NCBI GenBank assembly: GCA_023389155.1
Contig: JAEWEV010000011.1
Coordinates: 124,001 to 188,000, forward strand
Reading direction: 5' to 3'
DNA from: Pseudomonadota bacterium
GTDB taxonomy: Bacteria; Pseudomonadota; Gammaproteobacteria; Burkholderiales; Burkholderiaceae_B
DNA length: 64,000 bases
Positions within the stretch are counted from its first letter, which is position 1. Each line of letters begins with the position of its first letter. The notes below the pieces were generated by a model, which was not told where the DNA came from, made no database searches, and saw only the letters and a list, made by a program, of their open reading frames with translations. Positions 17,127 through 26,034 of this stretch are shown piece after piece. A program made the position numbers and the translations under genes.

Positions 17127-18575
17127 ATGAAATCAATCAACGCCGATGTCGTCATACTGGGCGGTGGCACTGCCGGCATGAGCGCCTTTCGCGCCGCCCG
17201 CCAATCGACCGACAGTGTTTATCTGGTCGAAGATCACAAGTTCGGTACCACCTGCGCGCGCGTAGGATGCATGCCCTCAAAACTGCTGATCGCGGCTGCC
17301 GAGGCTGCCCACCATGTCCGCCATGCAGAGCAGTTTGGCGTCCATCCCGATGGCGCGCTGCGCATCGACGGACGCGAAGTGATGCAGCGTGTCCGTTCCG
17401 AACGTGACCGTTTCGTGGGTTTTGTGCTTGAAGATGTTGAAGCCTTCCCGGCAGAGCACCGTATTCTGGGGCGCGCCCGATTCAAGAACGAACACGTCGT
17501 CGTGGTCGATGACCATACTGAAATTACAGCCAAACGTATCGTGATCGCGACCGGCTCACGCCCCTTCATTGTTCCTGCCTGGCAATCGCTGGGGGATCGC
17601 CTGATTGTCAACGATAACGTGTTTGACTGGGAAACCCTGCCGGCGAGTGTCGCCGTGTTCGGTGCGGGAGTCATCGGTCTTGAAATCGGCCAGGCCCTGC
17701 ATCGCCTGGGAGTCGAGGTTCATATTTTTGGCAAAGATAACGCACTTGGCGGCATTACCGATCCGGTTGTGCTGGAAAAAGCGCTGGAGATTTTCGGCGA
17801 TGAGATGAATTTGCATCTGGATGCCGAGACCGAGGTCACATTGCTGGAAAGCGGCAAGGGCGTGAAGATCACGTATTCAGAAAACGGCCAGAGCGGTTCA
17901 GTGACCGTGGATTATCTGCTGGCGGCTACCGGTCGCAAGCCCAATATTGATAGCCTGGGACTGGATACCTTTAACATTGATTGCGACGATCGCGGTGTAC
18001 CCAAGGCAGATCGCTATACCATGCAGACCAGCGTCGAACATATCTTCATTGCCGGAGATGCCTCCAACCAGCTGCCCCTGCTTCACGAAGCCTCGGATCA
18101 GGGCTTTATCGCAGGCTCGAATGCCGGCGCATTTCCGAAAGTATCGGAAGGACTGCGTCGCTCGCAGATCAGCGTGGTATTCAGTGATCCGCAAATTGCC
18201 AGCATCGGCATGCGCTTTCGCGAAGTATCAGGCCATTATGACAATTGTGGCTGCTATGCAGTCGGTGAAGTGTCTTTCAGCAACCAGGGTCGCAGCCGCG
18301 TCATGGGTGTCAATAAAGGTCATCTGCGCATCTACGCCGAACATGGCAGCGGCAGGCTGCTGGGGGCCGAAATGGTGGGGCCGGCCGCCGAACACATTGC
18401 GCACCTGCTTGCATGGGCGCATCAGCAGAAAATGACTGTGTCCCAGATGCTGGATATGCCGTTTTACCATCCGGTCATTGAAGAAGGCGTGCGTACCGCG
18501 TTGCGCGATCTGAGCAAGCAATTGCGGCTTGCCGAAGATCTGGCGGGTGAATGCGCCGAGTGTCCGGGGCAATAG
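17127..18575 (+). CDS. Dihydrolipoyl dehydrogenase-like pyridine nucleotide-disulfide oxidoreductase
   Basis: 482-residue flavoprotein of the class I disulfide oxidoreductase family. Seen: N-terminal FAD motif GGGTAG (12-17), the redox-active pair Cys43/Cys48 in GTTCARVGCMPSK, NAD-binding GAGVIGLEIG near residue 179, the second FAD motif IAGDA near residue 311, and C-terminal HPVIEEG with the His-Glu base pair. True lipoamide dehydrogenases usually have CLNVGC rather than CARVGC. The gene stands alone, away from any 2-oxoacid dehydrogenase subunit, so a different disulfide substrate is possible. Confidence 0.85.
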   Translation: MKSINADVVILGGGTAGMSAFRAARQSTDSVYLVEDHKFGTTCARVGCMPSKLLIAAAEAAHHVRHAEQFGVHPDGALRIDGREVMQRVRSERDRFVGFVLEDVEAFPAEHRILGRARFKNEHVVVVDDHTEITAKRIVIATGSRPFIVPAWQSLGDRLIVNDNVFDWETLPASVAVFGAGVIGLEIGQALHRLGVEVHIFGKDNALGGITDPVVLEKALEIFGDEMNLHLDAETEVTLLESGKGVKITYSENGQSGSVTVDYLLAATGRKPNIDSLGLDTFNIDCDDRGVPKADRYTMQTSVEHIFIAGDASNQLPLLHEASDQGFIAGSNAGAFPKVSEGLRRSQISVVFSDPQIASIGMRFREVSGHYDNCGCYAVGEVSFSNQGRSRVMGVNKGHLRIYAEHGSGRLLGAEMVGPAAEHIAHLLAWAHQQKMTVSQMLDMPFYHPVIEEGVRTALRDLSKQLRLAEDLAGECAECPGQ

Positions 18576-18602
18576 TCGGGATCGGTTACGTCAGAGCGGT
18601 GC

Positions 18603-19628
18603 TCACAGGTCCAGGCCCCAGGCGTGGCCGATATGCACCTGCACTGTCTGACCGTGCTCCAGCATGCGGTCGTGGTAGAAACTCAGTGACTGCCCGTCGA
18701 CCATCTGCGCCGTATATTGATAGCGTTCCCCCTTGAACACGCGATGCCGCACGGCTACCGGTAGTCCCTCGTCCACCACCCGCACATCCTCGGGCCGCAC
18801 CAGCATGGCGCCACGATGCATGGCGCCGCTATTGGATAACAGACTGGTGACGTCATCCGCCCTCAGGTTTTTGCCATTGACGTGACTGGGCACATCCAGC
18901 ACCGAGCCCTTACCAATAAAGGTGGCAACCCAGCGTGAAGCCGGTCGTCGGTACAGATTTTCTGGTGTGTCCCACTGTTCAAGACGGCCATGGTTCATGA
19001 CGGCAATCCGGTCGGCCATGGCCATGGCCTCTGCCTGATCATGCGTCACATACAGAAAGGTGGCGCCCGTACGGGCATGAAATTCGCGAAATGTCGTTTC
19101 CATGGAAGTGCGCAGATGCACATCCAGATTGGCCAGTGGTTCATCCAGCAGTACCACTTCCGGATGGGATACCAGACAGCGGGCCAGCGCGACGCGTTGT
19201 CGCTGTCCACCACTAAGCGCCTGCGGATAGCGATCGGCCAGGTGGCCCAGATTGACGGTTTCCAGCGCGGCAAATACCTGATCCCGATAGGTCTGCCCCC
19301 GAACCCCGCGCAACGACAGCGCATAGCCCGCGTTGTCCAGTACGGTTTTATGTGGCCATAAGGCATAGGACTGAAACACCATGCTCATATTGCGCTGCTC
19401 CGGCGCGATATGATGCGCGGGCGAGGCCAGCAGGCGATTGTTGAGCAGAATACGGCCTTCGTCAAGTTGCTCAAAACCGGCGATCATTCTGAGGGTTGTG
19501 GTTTTACCGCAGCCACTGGGGCCCAGCAGGGCCACGAATTGCCCCTTTTCAATATCAAGACTGACATCATCTACCACGGCATGATCACCGTAGTGTTTAC
19601 TGATTTTTTCCAGGGTCAGTTGCGCCAT
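18603..19628 (-). CDS. ABC transporter ATPase (FbpC / iron(III) or aminoethylphosphonate type)
   Basis: 341-residue importer ATPase. Seen: Walker A GPSGCGKT (36-43), LSGGQRQR signature near residues 138-145, Walker B VVLLDEPLANLD, then the switch-His segment LYVTHDQ. A C-terminal TOBE-like regulatory domain (about 240-341) is typical of the FbpC/PotA/CysA subfamily. It overlaps the 3' end of the permease gene by 13 bases, showing a coupled operon. The substrate may be ferric iron or 2-aminoethylphosphonate; these subfamilies are hard to separate by sequence. Confidence 0.9.
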   Translation of the reverse strand: MAQLTLEKISKHYGDHAVVDDVSLDIEKGQFVALLGPSGCGKTTTLRMIAGFEQLDEGRILLNNRLLASPAHHIAPEQRNMSMVFQSYALWPHKTVLDNAGYALSLRGVRGQTYRDQVFAALETVNLGHLADRYPQALSGGQRQRVALARCLVSHPEVVLLDEPLANLDVHLRTSMETTFREFHARTGATFLYVTHDQAEAMAMADRIAVMNHGRLEQWDTPENLYRRPASRWVATFIGKGSVLDVPSHVNGKNLRADDVTSLLSNSGAMHRGAMLVRPEDVRVVDEGLPVAVRHRVFKGERYQYTAQMVDGQSLSFYHDRMLEHGQTVQVHIGHAWGLDL

Positions 19629-21325
19629 GGAATGACTCCTTGTGGAAGACGCCTGCCAAGAACGCTCAGACAGAGCATCAATACCAGCACCATCAGCACA
19701 ATCAGTACCGAGACTGCCGAGGCCAGCACGGTTTCGCCACCATCATCCAGATTGAACACCAGCACGCCCAAGGTTTCATTGCCTGCACTCCAGAGCAATG
19801 CAGACACAGTCAACTCGTTGACTGCGATCAGGAAGACCAGCAGCATTCCCGCAAAGGCCGCAGGCGCAAGCAGAGGAAAAACAATGTCGCGCAGACGCCG
19901 TATCGGACCCGCCCCGCAAAGCTGAGCCGCCTCTTCCAGTGCGGGATCCAGCTGCATCATGCTGCTCTGTATGGGTTTGAGGCAAACGGTCATGAACCGG
20001 GACAAGTAGGCAAACAGAATCAGTCCCAGCGTCCCATAAAGCGTGACTTGGATCAGCGGCAGCGGCCGGGCAAACAGCAGAATACACGCCACGGCCAGCA
20101 CCACGCCCGGAAGGGCGTATGGAACATCGATAATGCCCTGCAAGATAGCATTCATCCGGGATGGAAATCGCACGAACAGGTAGCCCAGCGGCAGGCAAAT
20201 ACAGGCCAGGACAATGGCGGCGGTACCGGCGAGCACCATGCTGTTACTGAATGCCCGAAAGGTCACGCTCTGGTGAAACAGGATCTGCTCGTAAGCCTGC
20301 AGGCTCGCGGTTTTCAGCGACAGGGGGATGCCCATGGCGGTGACCAGCGAACTGGAGATCAGCGCAACCAGCGGCACCACTACAATGACCATCACGAGCA
20401 GCAGCAGAGCCAGTTCGGCCAGCCAGCGGCGAGGCCCGAGGGAAAAAGCCAGCGGTCGGCCAGGCATGCCCGTTAGCGGTATGCGTGAAGAAAAGCGTTG
20501 CTGAATGATGACGCCCACCAGGGCAATCGCACCGATGATGACCGACAGACTGGAGACATCGGCCAGCATATCCGGACCGAAATCCGCCATTTTCTGGTAG
20601 ATCAGCGTTGGCAGCACGTAATACGAAACCGGAATCCCCAGCATGGCCGGTATCCCGAAATTGCCAAGGGCAGAGACAAAGGCAATGGCGCCCCCGGCAA
20701 GAAGTCCGTTACGGGACAAGGGCAAAATCATGTCGCGCACCACATCGCCTTGCGATGCGCCTGCCAGGCGAGCGGCTTCGATCAGCTCCTTGGGCAGCGC
20801 CATCAGGCTGCCACGCACTGCCAGGTACACCAGAGGCGCATGCTGGATTCCCATCAACAGCGAAATGCCCCACCAGGAACGCAGATATTGCGGACTACCC
20901 AGCGGGGGCGCCAAATTGAATAGCTGCAGCAGCGCACTGCCCGGTCCACTAAGCTGCAACCAGCTCAGCGCCGTGACCTGGGGAGGAATCATCATGGGAA
21001 GCATGATCATAAAGACCCAGAAGCCCTTGGCCCGGATGTCAGTCAGTGTGACCAGCAGCGCCAGTACAGTACCCAGCAGCACCGACAGCAAGGTTGCGAC
21101 CCCGGATGTCATCAGGCTGTTGACCGTTGCGCGCCAGGTAGAGGCGTTGACCAGCATGGACCACATGGCGCCCTCTTCGCCGCGGGGAAGGTCGGCCAGG
21201 GCCATGACCAACAGGCGCGCAGGGGGCAGAACCGCCAGCAGCAATACCAGACACAGCAGCACAGGTGTCATGGCCGATGCCGGTGTCCTGCCGAATGGCC
21301 GCAGAAAGGAAGAAGGTGTCGCCAT
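19616..21325 (-). CDS. Fused double-domain ABC permease (FbpB-like)
   Basis: 569-residue inner-membrane permease made of two consecutive permease domains, about six helices each, as in FbpB/SfuB. Each half has a coupling loop: KELIEAARLAGASQGDVVRD in the first and ALEEAAQLCGAGPIRRLRD in the second. The start at 21325 is chosen over an in-frame 21439 because hydrophobic sequence begins soon after it; the ribosome site is weak, in keeping with coupling to the upstream receptor gene. Confidence 0.9.
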   Translation of the reverse strand: MATPSSFLRPFGRTPASAMTPVLLCLVLLLAVLPPARLLVMALADLPRGEEGAMWSMLVNASTWRATVNSLMTSGVATLLSVLLGTVLALLVTLTDIRAKGFWVFMIMLPMMIPPQVTALSWLQLSGPGSALLQLFNLAPPLGSPQYLRSWWGISLLMGIQHAPLVYLAVRGSLMALPKELIEAARLAGASQGDVVRDMILPLSRNGLLAGGAIAFVSALGNFGIPAMLGIPVSYYVLPTLIYQKMADFGPDMLADVSSLSVIIGAIALVGVIIQQRFSSRIPLTGMPGRPLAFSLGPRRWLAELALLLLVMVIVVVPLVALISSSLVTAMGIPLSLKTASLQAYEQILFHQSVTFRAFSNSMVLAGTAAIVLACICLPLGYLFVRFPSRMNAILQGIIDVPYALPGVVLAVACILLFARPLPLIQVTLYGTLGLILFAYLSRFMTVCLKPIQSSMMQLDPALEEAAQLCGAGPIRRLRDIVFPLLAPAAFAGMLLVFLIAVNELTVSALLWSAGNETLGVLVFNLDDGGETVLASAVSVLIVLMVLVLMLCLSVLGRRLPQGVIPWRN

Positions 21326-21519
21326 AGTGAAATTCAGGTTACCGGTCCGATGATGCCCGACCGCCTGATTTTTTATCTTGTCCTGGTAAAACGTCTGGCA
21401 ATGATGCCACGATTTTTGAAGCCTGACCGACGGGCGCAATGAGAGTAAGCAAGAGCGTCACACCCTATTTTACCCGACACATTGTGCCGCCCCGCGGCAG
21501 AGCGGCTGCGAAGAAACAA

Positions 21520-22491
21520 TCAGCCCCCAAAAATGCTGCTGAATTTTTCTTTATTGGACGCCGCGTTTTGCAGGGCCTGTGCTGCATCAAAAGGCAGCAG
21601 TTTGATCTGGCTGCGTTCCGGGAATCCGGCAGGATTCTTCATCCCATTGTGTCCCGGAATATAGCCCTGCTGTAACACCAGTTCCTGCCCGGGCTGCGAC
21701 AACACAAAATCGACGAATTTTTTTGCTGCTTCCGGATTTTTGGCCGATTTGAGGATCGCTACTGGTTCGGTAACCAGACTGACACCTTCGGTGGGGAAAA
21801 CAAATTCGATGGGGGCGCCTTTGGCCTTCTCACGAATGGCCATATAGTCCACCAGCACGCCGTAGGGTTTGCCGCCAGAGGTAATGTCGGTCAGCACGCC
21901 GCCATTGCCTTTCTGCGATGCCACACCACCCGCCTTCAGGTCCTCATAATATTTCCATCCAAAATCCGGGTTGGTGGTCAGCGCCGACAGGTGAATCATC
22001 GCCGCCCCCGAATAGAGCGGACTGGGCATGGATACCTGGTTTTTATACTCAGGCTTGACCAGATCTTTCCATGACGTCGGTTTCTGGGTCGCCCCGGTGT
22101 TATAGGCAATGCCCGTGGTAATCAATTTTGTGCCATGGTAAAAACCGTCTTTATCGAACAGGGCGGGATCATAATTGGCACTTTCCGGAGACTGATAGGC
22201 CATCAGGCTGTCTTCTTTTTTCAGCTGCTCAAGCGTCACGCTGTCGGCGATCAATAATACGTCGGGCTTGGCCACCCCCGCACGCATTTCCGCCCGCAGT
22301 TTGGTCATCAGCTTGGTCGTCCCATCCCTCACCCATTCCACTTTCGTGTCGGGATGGGCTTTCTGGAACGCATCGACTGTCATCTGCGCATCGGTGGCCG
22401 GCTGGCTCGTATACAGAATCAGCGTATCGGCTGCGGCGATAGCCGGGCACACAAGCAACAGGGCGGCGATTGAATTGACTGCAACCTTCAT
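21520..22491 (-). CDS. Periplasmic substrate-binding protein of an iron/aminoethylphosphonate-type ABC importer
   Basis: 323-residue class 1 extracellular solute-binding protein. Seen: signal peptide (about 1-20, ending IAAA), then LILYTSQPATDA and the TKLMTKLRAEMRAG and DVLLIADS segments shared with FbpA and phosphonate receptors. GAGGT lies eight bases before the ATG at 22491, so that start is preferred to longer in-frame ones. It is the first gene of a receptor-permease-ATPase operon. The roughly 195-base gap before the permease contains a GC-rich inverted repeat (about 21487-21509) that could lower downstream expression. No clear Fur site is visible upstream. Confidence 0.87.
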   Translation of the reverse strand: MKVAVNSIAALLLVCPAIAAADTLILYTSQPATDAQMTVDAFQKAHPDTKVEWVRDGTTKLMTKLRAEMRAGVAKPDVLLIADSVTLEQLKKEDSLMAYQSPESANYDPALFDKDGFYHGTKLITTGIAYNTGATQKPTSWKDLVKPEYKNQVSMPSPLYSGAAMIHLSALTTNPDFGWKYYEDLKAGGVASQKGNGGVLTDITSGGKPYGVLVDYMAIREKAKGAPIEFVFPTEGVSLVTEPVAILKSAKNPEAAKKFVDFVLSQPGQELVLQQGYIPGHNGMKNPAGFPERSQIKLLPFDAAQALQNAASNKEKFSSIFGG

Positions 22492-22797
22492 AAGGACCTC
22501 ATCTTTGAATCCGGGGAATGGGACGATGTTAAGAACTTTATATTTCGTGATTGTGACATACCCGAAGGCGACGCGGTCAACCACGAAGAACGGTACGTGT
22601 ATCTCACAAGGCTACAGAGCCCGAGCGCGCAAGGCGATCGCCCTTACCCTTACACCCCATCTGCAGGGATAGGATTGTCGCGGACCGATACAGTTTCGGG
22701 TTTACAGTTCAGGGATTAATCCATAACATGTAGCCTGTTTTCCCTGCGAGCCTGCGCTATGCCTTTCGCTGTTCACCCATAACCGACACGTCATATC
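22492..22797. other. Intergenic region between divergent ABC receptor and molybdoenzyme genes
   Basis: 306 bases holding divergent promoters. I find no gene, known riboswitch or strong operator in it. An AT-rich patch around 22530-22560 is the best place for the leftward promoter. Confidence 0.4.
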
Positions 22798-24099
22798 ATG
22801 CATCGCACCGTCCCTCCCAATCCCCAAAGACGTGTCCGGCTCATCCAGGCCCTTGCGTTTGTATTGAGCGCTGTCTCGGGAAGACTGCAGGCCAGCCCGG
22901 CCAGTGCAAAAGCGGCGACCACGCCGGAACCGAATACTCCCATAAAGAGTGGCAAAGTTGCATCCCCTGCCGCCCCGGAAGCCACCCTGCCCCCGCCTGC
23001 CAGCCCACCGCCGCTGCCTCCTGCCCTGGCATGGAAAGATGGCGAGAGCCTGATCGTGCATAGTCCTTATGCAATTGAGGCGCGCCGCGAGGTGCTGGGC
23101 AGACAGGTCATCACCCCCACCCGCTGTCTGTTTGTGCGGGACAATGCCCTGCCGCCGCCGCAGCGGGTGCTGGAAGAGCGCGACCAATGGGCCGTATCCT
23201 TTGAGGGCGTTGGCCAGCCGGACGCCTACACCCTGGCAGAGCTGCGGGCGATGCCCTCCAGAGCCGTCGCCACCGTTCTGCAATGTGCAGAAAACGGGCG
23301 GGCGCTGCAGACAATACCGGCTTCCGGCACACAATGGCAAACCGGAGGCGCCGGCTGCGTGATATGGACCGGCGTGCCGCTGAAGACAGTGGTTCACGAA
23401 CTCGAAGGCGTCGCCGCTGGTAGCCGCTATCTGACGGCCACCGGCGGCGACACCTTGCCCGATGGCATTCCGTCCGACTTTACTCGTGTGGAGCGGTCAG
23501 TCCCGCTGTCTGCACTGGATCACGCCCTGCTGGCATGGACACTGAATGGCGAGCCCATCCCTCTGGCCCACGGCGGGCCGCTGCGCCTGGTGCTCCCCGG
23601 CTATGCCAGCATCAATTACATCAAGTACGTCAAACGCATCGCGTTTACACGGAATGAGTCCAGTGCCCATATCCAGACTGCCGACTTTCGCGTGCCGCTG
23701 CGGCCGGGAGAACCAAACCTCACGATCCCGGCCTGGCGTCTGCCGGTCAAATCCTGGATTACCTCTCCCTCCGCTCCCGACGTATCGGTCAAGGCAGGAC
23801 CGGTGCAAATACAGGGCGTGGCAATGGGAGGATCATCGGCCGTATTTCGTATCGAAGTCACAGCCGACGGCGGGCGCAGCTGGCATCCGGCAACACTGAC
23901 CGGACCCGATTTTGGTCCCTTTGCCTGGCGGCTTTTCGAAGCAACCTTGACCCTGCCACCCGGCAGCGCTGAACTGGCCTGTCGCGCCACCAACGCCGCC
24001 GGACAGCAGCAACCCGAATACACAACAGACAATACCGGATATTTTGTCAATGGCTGGCGCGAACATCATGTTACGCTGACGCTTGCCGAAAGCGCATAA
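22798..24099 (+). CDS. Sulfite oxidase-like molybdopterin protein, probably Tat-exported
   Basis: 433 residues. The N-terminus has a twin-arginine-like signal (RRVRLIQALAF, residues 11-21) and then a long Ala/Pro-rich linker (about 30-78). A sulfite-oxidase molybdopterin fold follows: LFVRDNALPPPQ, then VLQCAENG with the presumed molybdenum ligand Cys163. GCVIWTGVPLKTVV, GYASINYIKYVKRI and a C-terminal Mo-co dimerisation domain (about 320-433) complete it. Sulfite oxidases normally read QCAGNRR and VRNH at the first two motifs, so substrate residues differ. No cytochrome subunit is adjacent. The start has no clear ribosome site. Confidence 0.8.
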   Translation: MHRTVPPNPQRRVRLIQALAFVLSAVSGRLQASPASAKAATTPEPNTPIKSGKVASPAAPEATLPPPASPPPLPPALAWKDGESLIVHSPYAIEARREVLGRQVITPTRCLFVRDNALPPPQRVLEERDQWAVSFEGVGQPDAYTLAELRAMPSRAVATVLQCAENGRALQTIPASGTQWQTGGAGCVIWTGVPLKTVVHELEGVAAGSRYLTATGGDTLPDGIPSDFTRVERSVPLSALDHALLAWTLNGEPIPLAHGGPLRLVLPGYASINYIKYVKRIAFTRNESSAHIQTADFRVPLRPGEPNLTIPAWRLPVKSWITSPSAPDVSVKAGPVQIQGVAMGGSSAVFRIEVTADGGRSWHPATLTGPDFGPFAWRLFEATLTLPPGSAELACRATNAAGQQQPEYTTDNTGYFVNGWREHHVTLTLAESA

Positions 24100-24178
24100 C
24101 CGGCACATCGGCTTGCAGCGGCCCCTCTGGCTGGCGCATAATCCTTCTTTTCTCTCCTTCGCCTTTCACAGGATCCCC

Positions 24179-25117
24179 ATGCCTTTGCGCCACTGGCTCG
24201 CAGCCCTGCTCGTCGTTCTCCTATGGGGTCTGAATTTCGTGGTCATCAAATTCGGGGTAGGTGAATTCCCTCCGCTGCTGCTGGGCGCCTTGCGTTTCGC
24301 CATGGTCGCCTTTCCGGCGATTCTGTTTATTCCCCGGCCTGTCATCTCACTGCGGCTACTGCTTCTTTTCGGTCTGACGTTGTGCTTCGGCCAGTTTGCC
24401 TTCCTGTTCAGTGCGATTGCAATGGGCATGCCTGCCGGCCTGGCTTCGCTGGTGCTGCAGTCCCAGGCCTTCTTTTCGGTACTGATTGCGGCCCTGCTGC
24501 TAAACGAAAAAGTACGCATTCACAGCATCATTGCCATGATCATTGCCGCAATGGGCCTTGCCGTGATTGAAACCGGCGGAGCAACGGCGCAGCCAGTTCC
24601 GCTGTTTGCTTTCTTCCTCACCCTGTGCGCGGCTTTCAGCTGGGGCTGCGGCAACATCGTGATAAAAAAGGCCGGCCCCGCCGTCAATATGTTCAGCCTG
24701 CTCACCTGGGGAGCCGTCTTTCCCGTTTTTCCCTTCCTGCTGGCCTCGCTCATATTTGAGGGGCCCGAGGCTATCGGGCAGAGTTTTGCCGATCTATCCT
24801 GGACCGGGGTGGGTTCAGTCATGTACCTGGCTTACGCGGCCTCGTTCGTCGGCTACTATCTGTGGGGCCGACTACTGGCACAGCATCCCGTCAGCCTGGT
24901 AACACCGATGTCGCTGCTGATTCCCATTGTAGGCCTGCTATCGGCAGAACTGGTCCTGCATGAAAAACTGTCGACTATGCAGTGGTTCGGCAGCGCCGTG
25001 GTCGTCGTGGGGCTGGGTATCAATATTTTCGGCAGCCGCCTGTATCGGGCGCGCGTAAAAACAACGCATACGGAAAAGAGAAAACGTGTCCCTCCTGCAA
25101 CAGGCGGACGCAGATAA
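24179..25117 (+). CDS. eamA: EamA family exporter (O-acetylserine/cysteine exporter type)
   Basis: 312-residue drug/metabolite transporter with about ten helices in two EamA repeats. Its similarity to E. coli EamA (YdeD) runs along the whole length: ALLVVLLWGLNFVVIK at the start, FGQFAFLFSAIAMGMPAGLA, and AAFSWGCGNIVIKK opening the second repeat. E. coli EamA exports cysteine-pathway metabolites, so that is the likely class. The ATG at 24179 follows AGGA by about 5 bases. A basic tail (about 290-312) is extra. It lies 79 bases after the molybdoenzyme and may share its transcript. Confidence 0.88.
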   Translation: MPLRHWLAALLVVLLWGLNFVVIKFGVGEFPPLLLGALRFAMVAFPAILFIPRPVISLRLLLLFGLTLCFGQFAFLFSAIAMGMPAGLASLVLQSQAFFSVLIAALLLNEKVRIHSIIAMIIAAMGLAVIETGGATAQPVPLFAFFLTLCAAFSWGCGNIVIKKAGPAVNMFSLLTWGAVFPVFPFLLASLIFEGPEAIGQSFADLSWTGVGSVMYLAYAASFVGYYLWGRLLAQHPVSLVTPMSLLIPIVGLLSAELVLHEKLSTMQWFGSAVVVVGLGINIFGSRLYRARVKTTHTEKRKRVPPATGGRR

Positions 25118-25322
25118 ATCCAAAACCTGTCAATTACCGTTCAGAAATCCACATTTGTCCGACACATATCACGCAATGCCGTTATGCTTTGCGAACAGAC
25201 TGCAGCTTATCGCAATATTAATATATGGAAACATTTTTGATTTGTATGAAAAAATCGCTTCCTATATGATCTGAAATGTTACACGCAGTCAGGAAATTCA
25301 TTAATTTCAGGAGTCACAGAAT

Positions 25323-25571
25323 ATGTCGATTATCGTTACTATCATCATTGGTTTTATTGTCGGGTTAATTGCCCGCGCTATTATGCCCGGCAACCAGTCT
25401 ATGGGTTTCATTCTTACTGCAATTCTGGGTATTGTCGGCTCTATCGTTGCGACCTATCTGGGTCAGGCTATGGGATGGTATGCGGACGGTGATGCAGCAG
25501 GCTGGATCGCCTCTGTCATTGGTGCCATTATCGTTCTTTTTGTGTATGGCCTGATCGTCAAGCGCTCCTGA
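25323..25571 (+). CDS. GlsB/YeaQ/YmgE family stress-response membrane protein
   Basis: 82-residue protein with three hydrophobic helices rich in glycine, including IIGFIVGLIARAIMPG at the start, ILTAILGIVGSIVATYLG in the middle and VIGAIIVLFVYGLIVKR at the end. This is the transglycosylase-associated (YeaQ/YmgE) family, small inner-membrane proteins often induced in stationary phase or envelope stress. AGGAG lies 8-10 bases before the ATG. The gene is monocistronic with a strong terminator behind it. Confidence 0.92.
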   Translation: MSIIVTIIIGFIVGLIARAIMPGNQSMGFILTAILGIVGSIVATYLGQAMGWYADGDAAGWIASVIGAIIVLFVYGLIVKRS

Positions 25572-25589
25572 TCACGACATGTTATAAAG

Positions 25590-25622
25590 AGTGCGTGCCC
25601 CAGTGGCACGCACTTTTGTTTT
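25590..25622 (+). terminator. Intrinsic terminator after the GlsB-like gene
   Basis: AGTGCGTGCC (25590-25599) pairs perfectly with GGCACGCACT (25605-25614) around a 5-base loop and is followed by TTTTGTTTT. Confidence 0.9.
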
Positions 25623-25655
25623 ATATGCCATATTTTCAAAGATCACGGGGGGCTC

Positions 25656-26009
25656 ATGGCTCAGTTTACGATTGACGCTAGCACGCTGGACGCCGATAAA
25701 CCGGCAGGTCTGATAAGAAAAATTGCCCGTATCGCCAAACGTGCCGGTCGCACCGTTATCCAAAAAGCCCTGCTGCTGTTTTTCGCGGTACGCAATCCAG
25801 CCACCCCTGCATGGGCTCGCCGTGTGATTTACGGCGCCCTGGCCTATCTTGTGCTCCCTCTGGATGCCCTGCCTGACTTTATCCCCGGCGTTGGTTATAC
25901 CGATGACCTGGGCGTGATCGCCGCCGCCCTGGCCGCTGTCGCCTATTACATTACTCCCGAAGTGAAGCAGCAGGCAGAACAGGCTGCCAGCCGCTGGTTC
26001 AAACACTAA
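25656..26009 (+). CDS. YkvA / DUF1232 family protein
   Basis: 117 residues with the DUF1232 core RRVIYGALAYLVLPLDALPDFIPGVGYTDDLG-type segment between about 60 and 92, which forms one or two membrane-associated helices around an LPxDxxPD motif. The function of the family is unknown. A GGGG-rich ribosome site precedes the ATG. It lies 25 bases ahead of the DUF2868 gene and probably opens a three-gene operon with it and the GTPase. Confidence 0.9.
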   Translation: MAQFTIDASTLDADKPAGLIRKIARIAKRAGRTVIQKALLLFFAVRNPATPAWARRVIYGALAYLVLPLDALPDFIPGVGYTDDLGVIAAALAAVAYYITPEVKQQAEQAASRWFKH

Positions 26010-26034
26010 CGTCTCTGCTTTCATTTTTCGCGCG

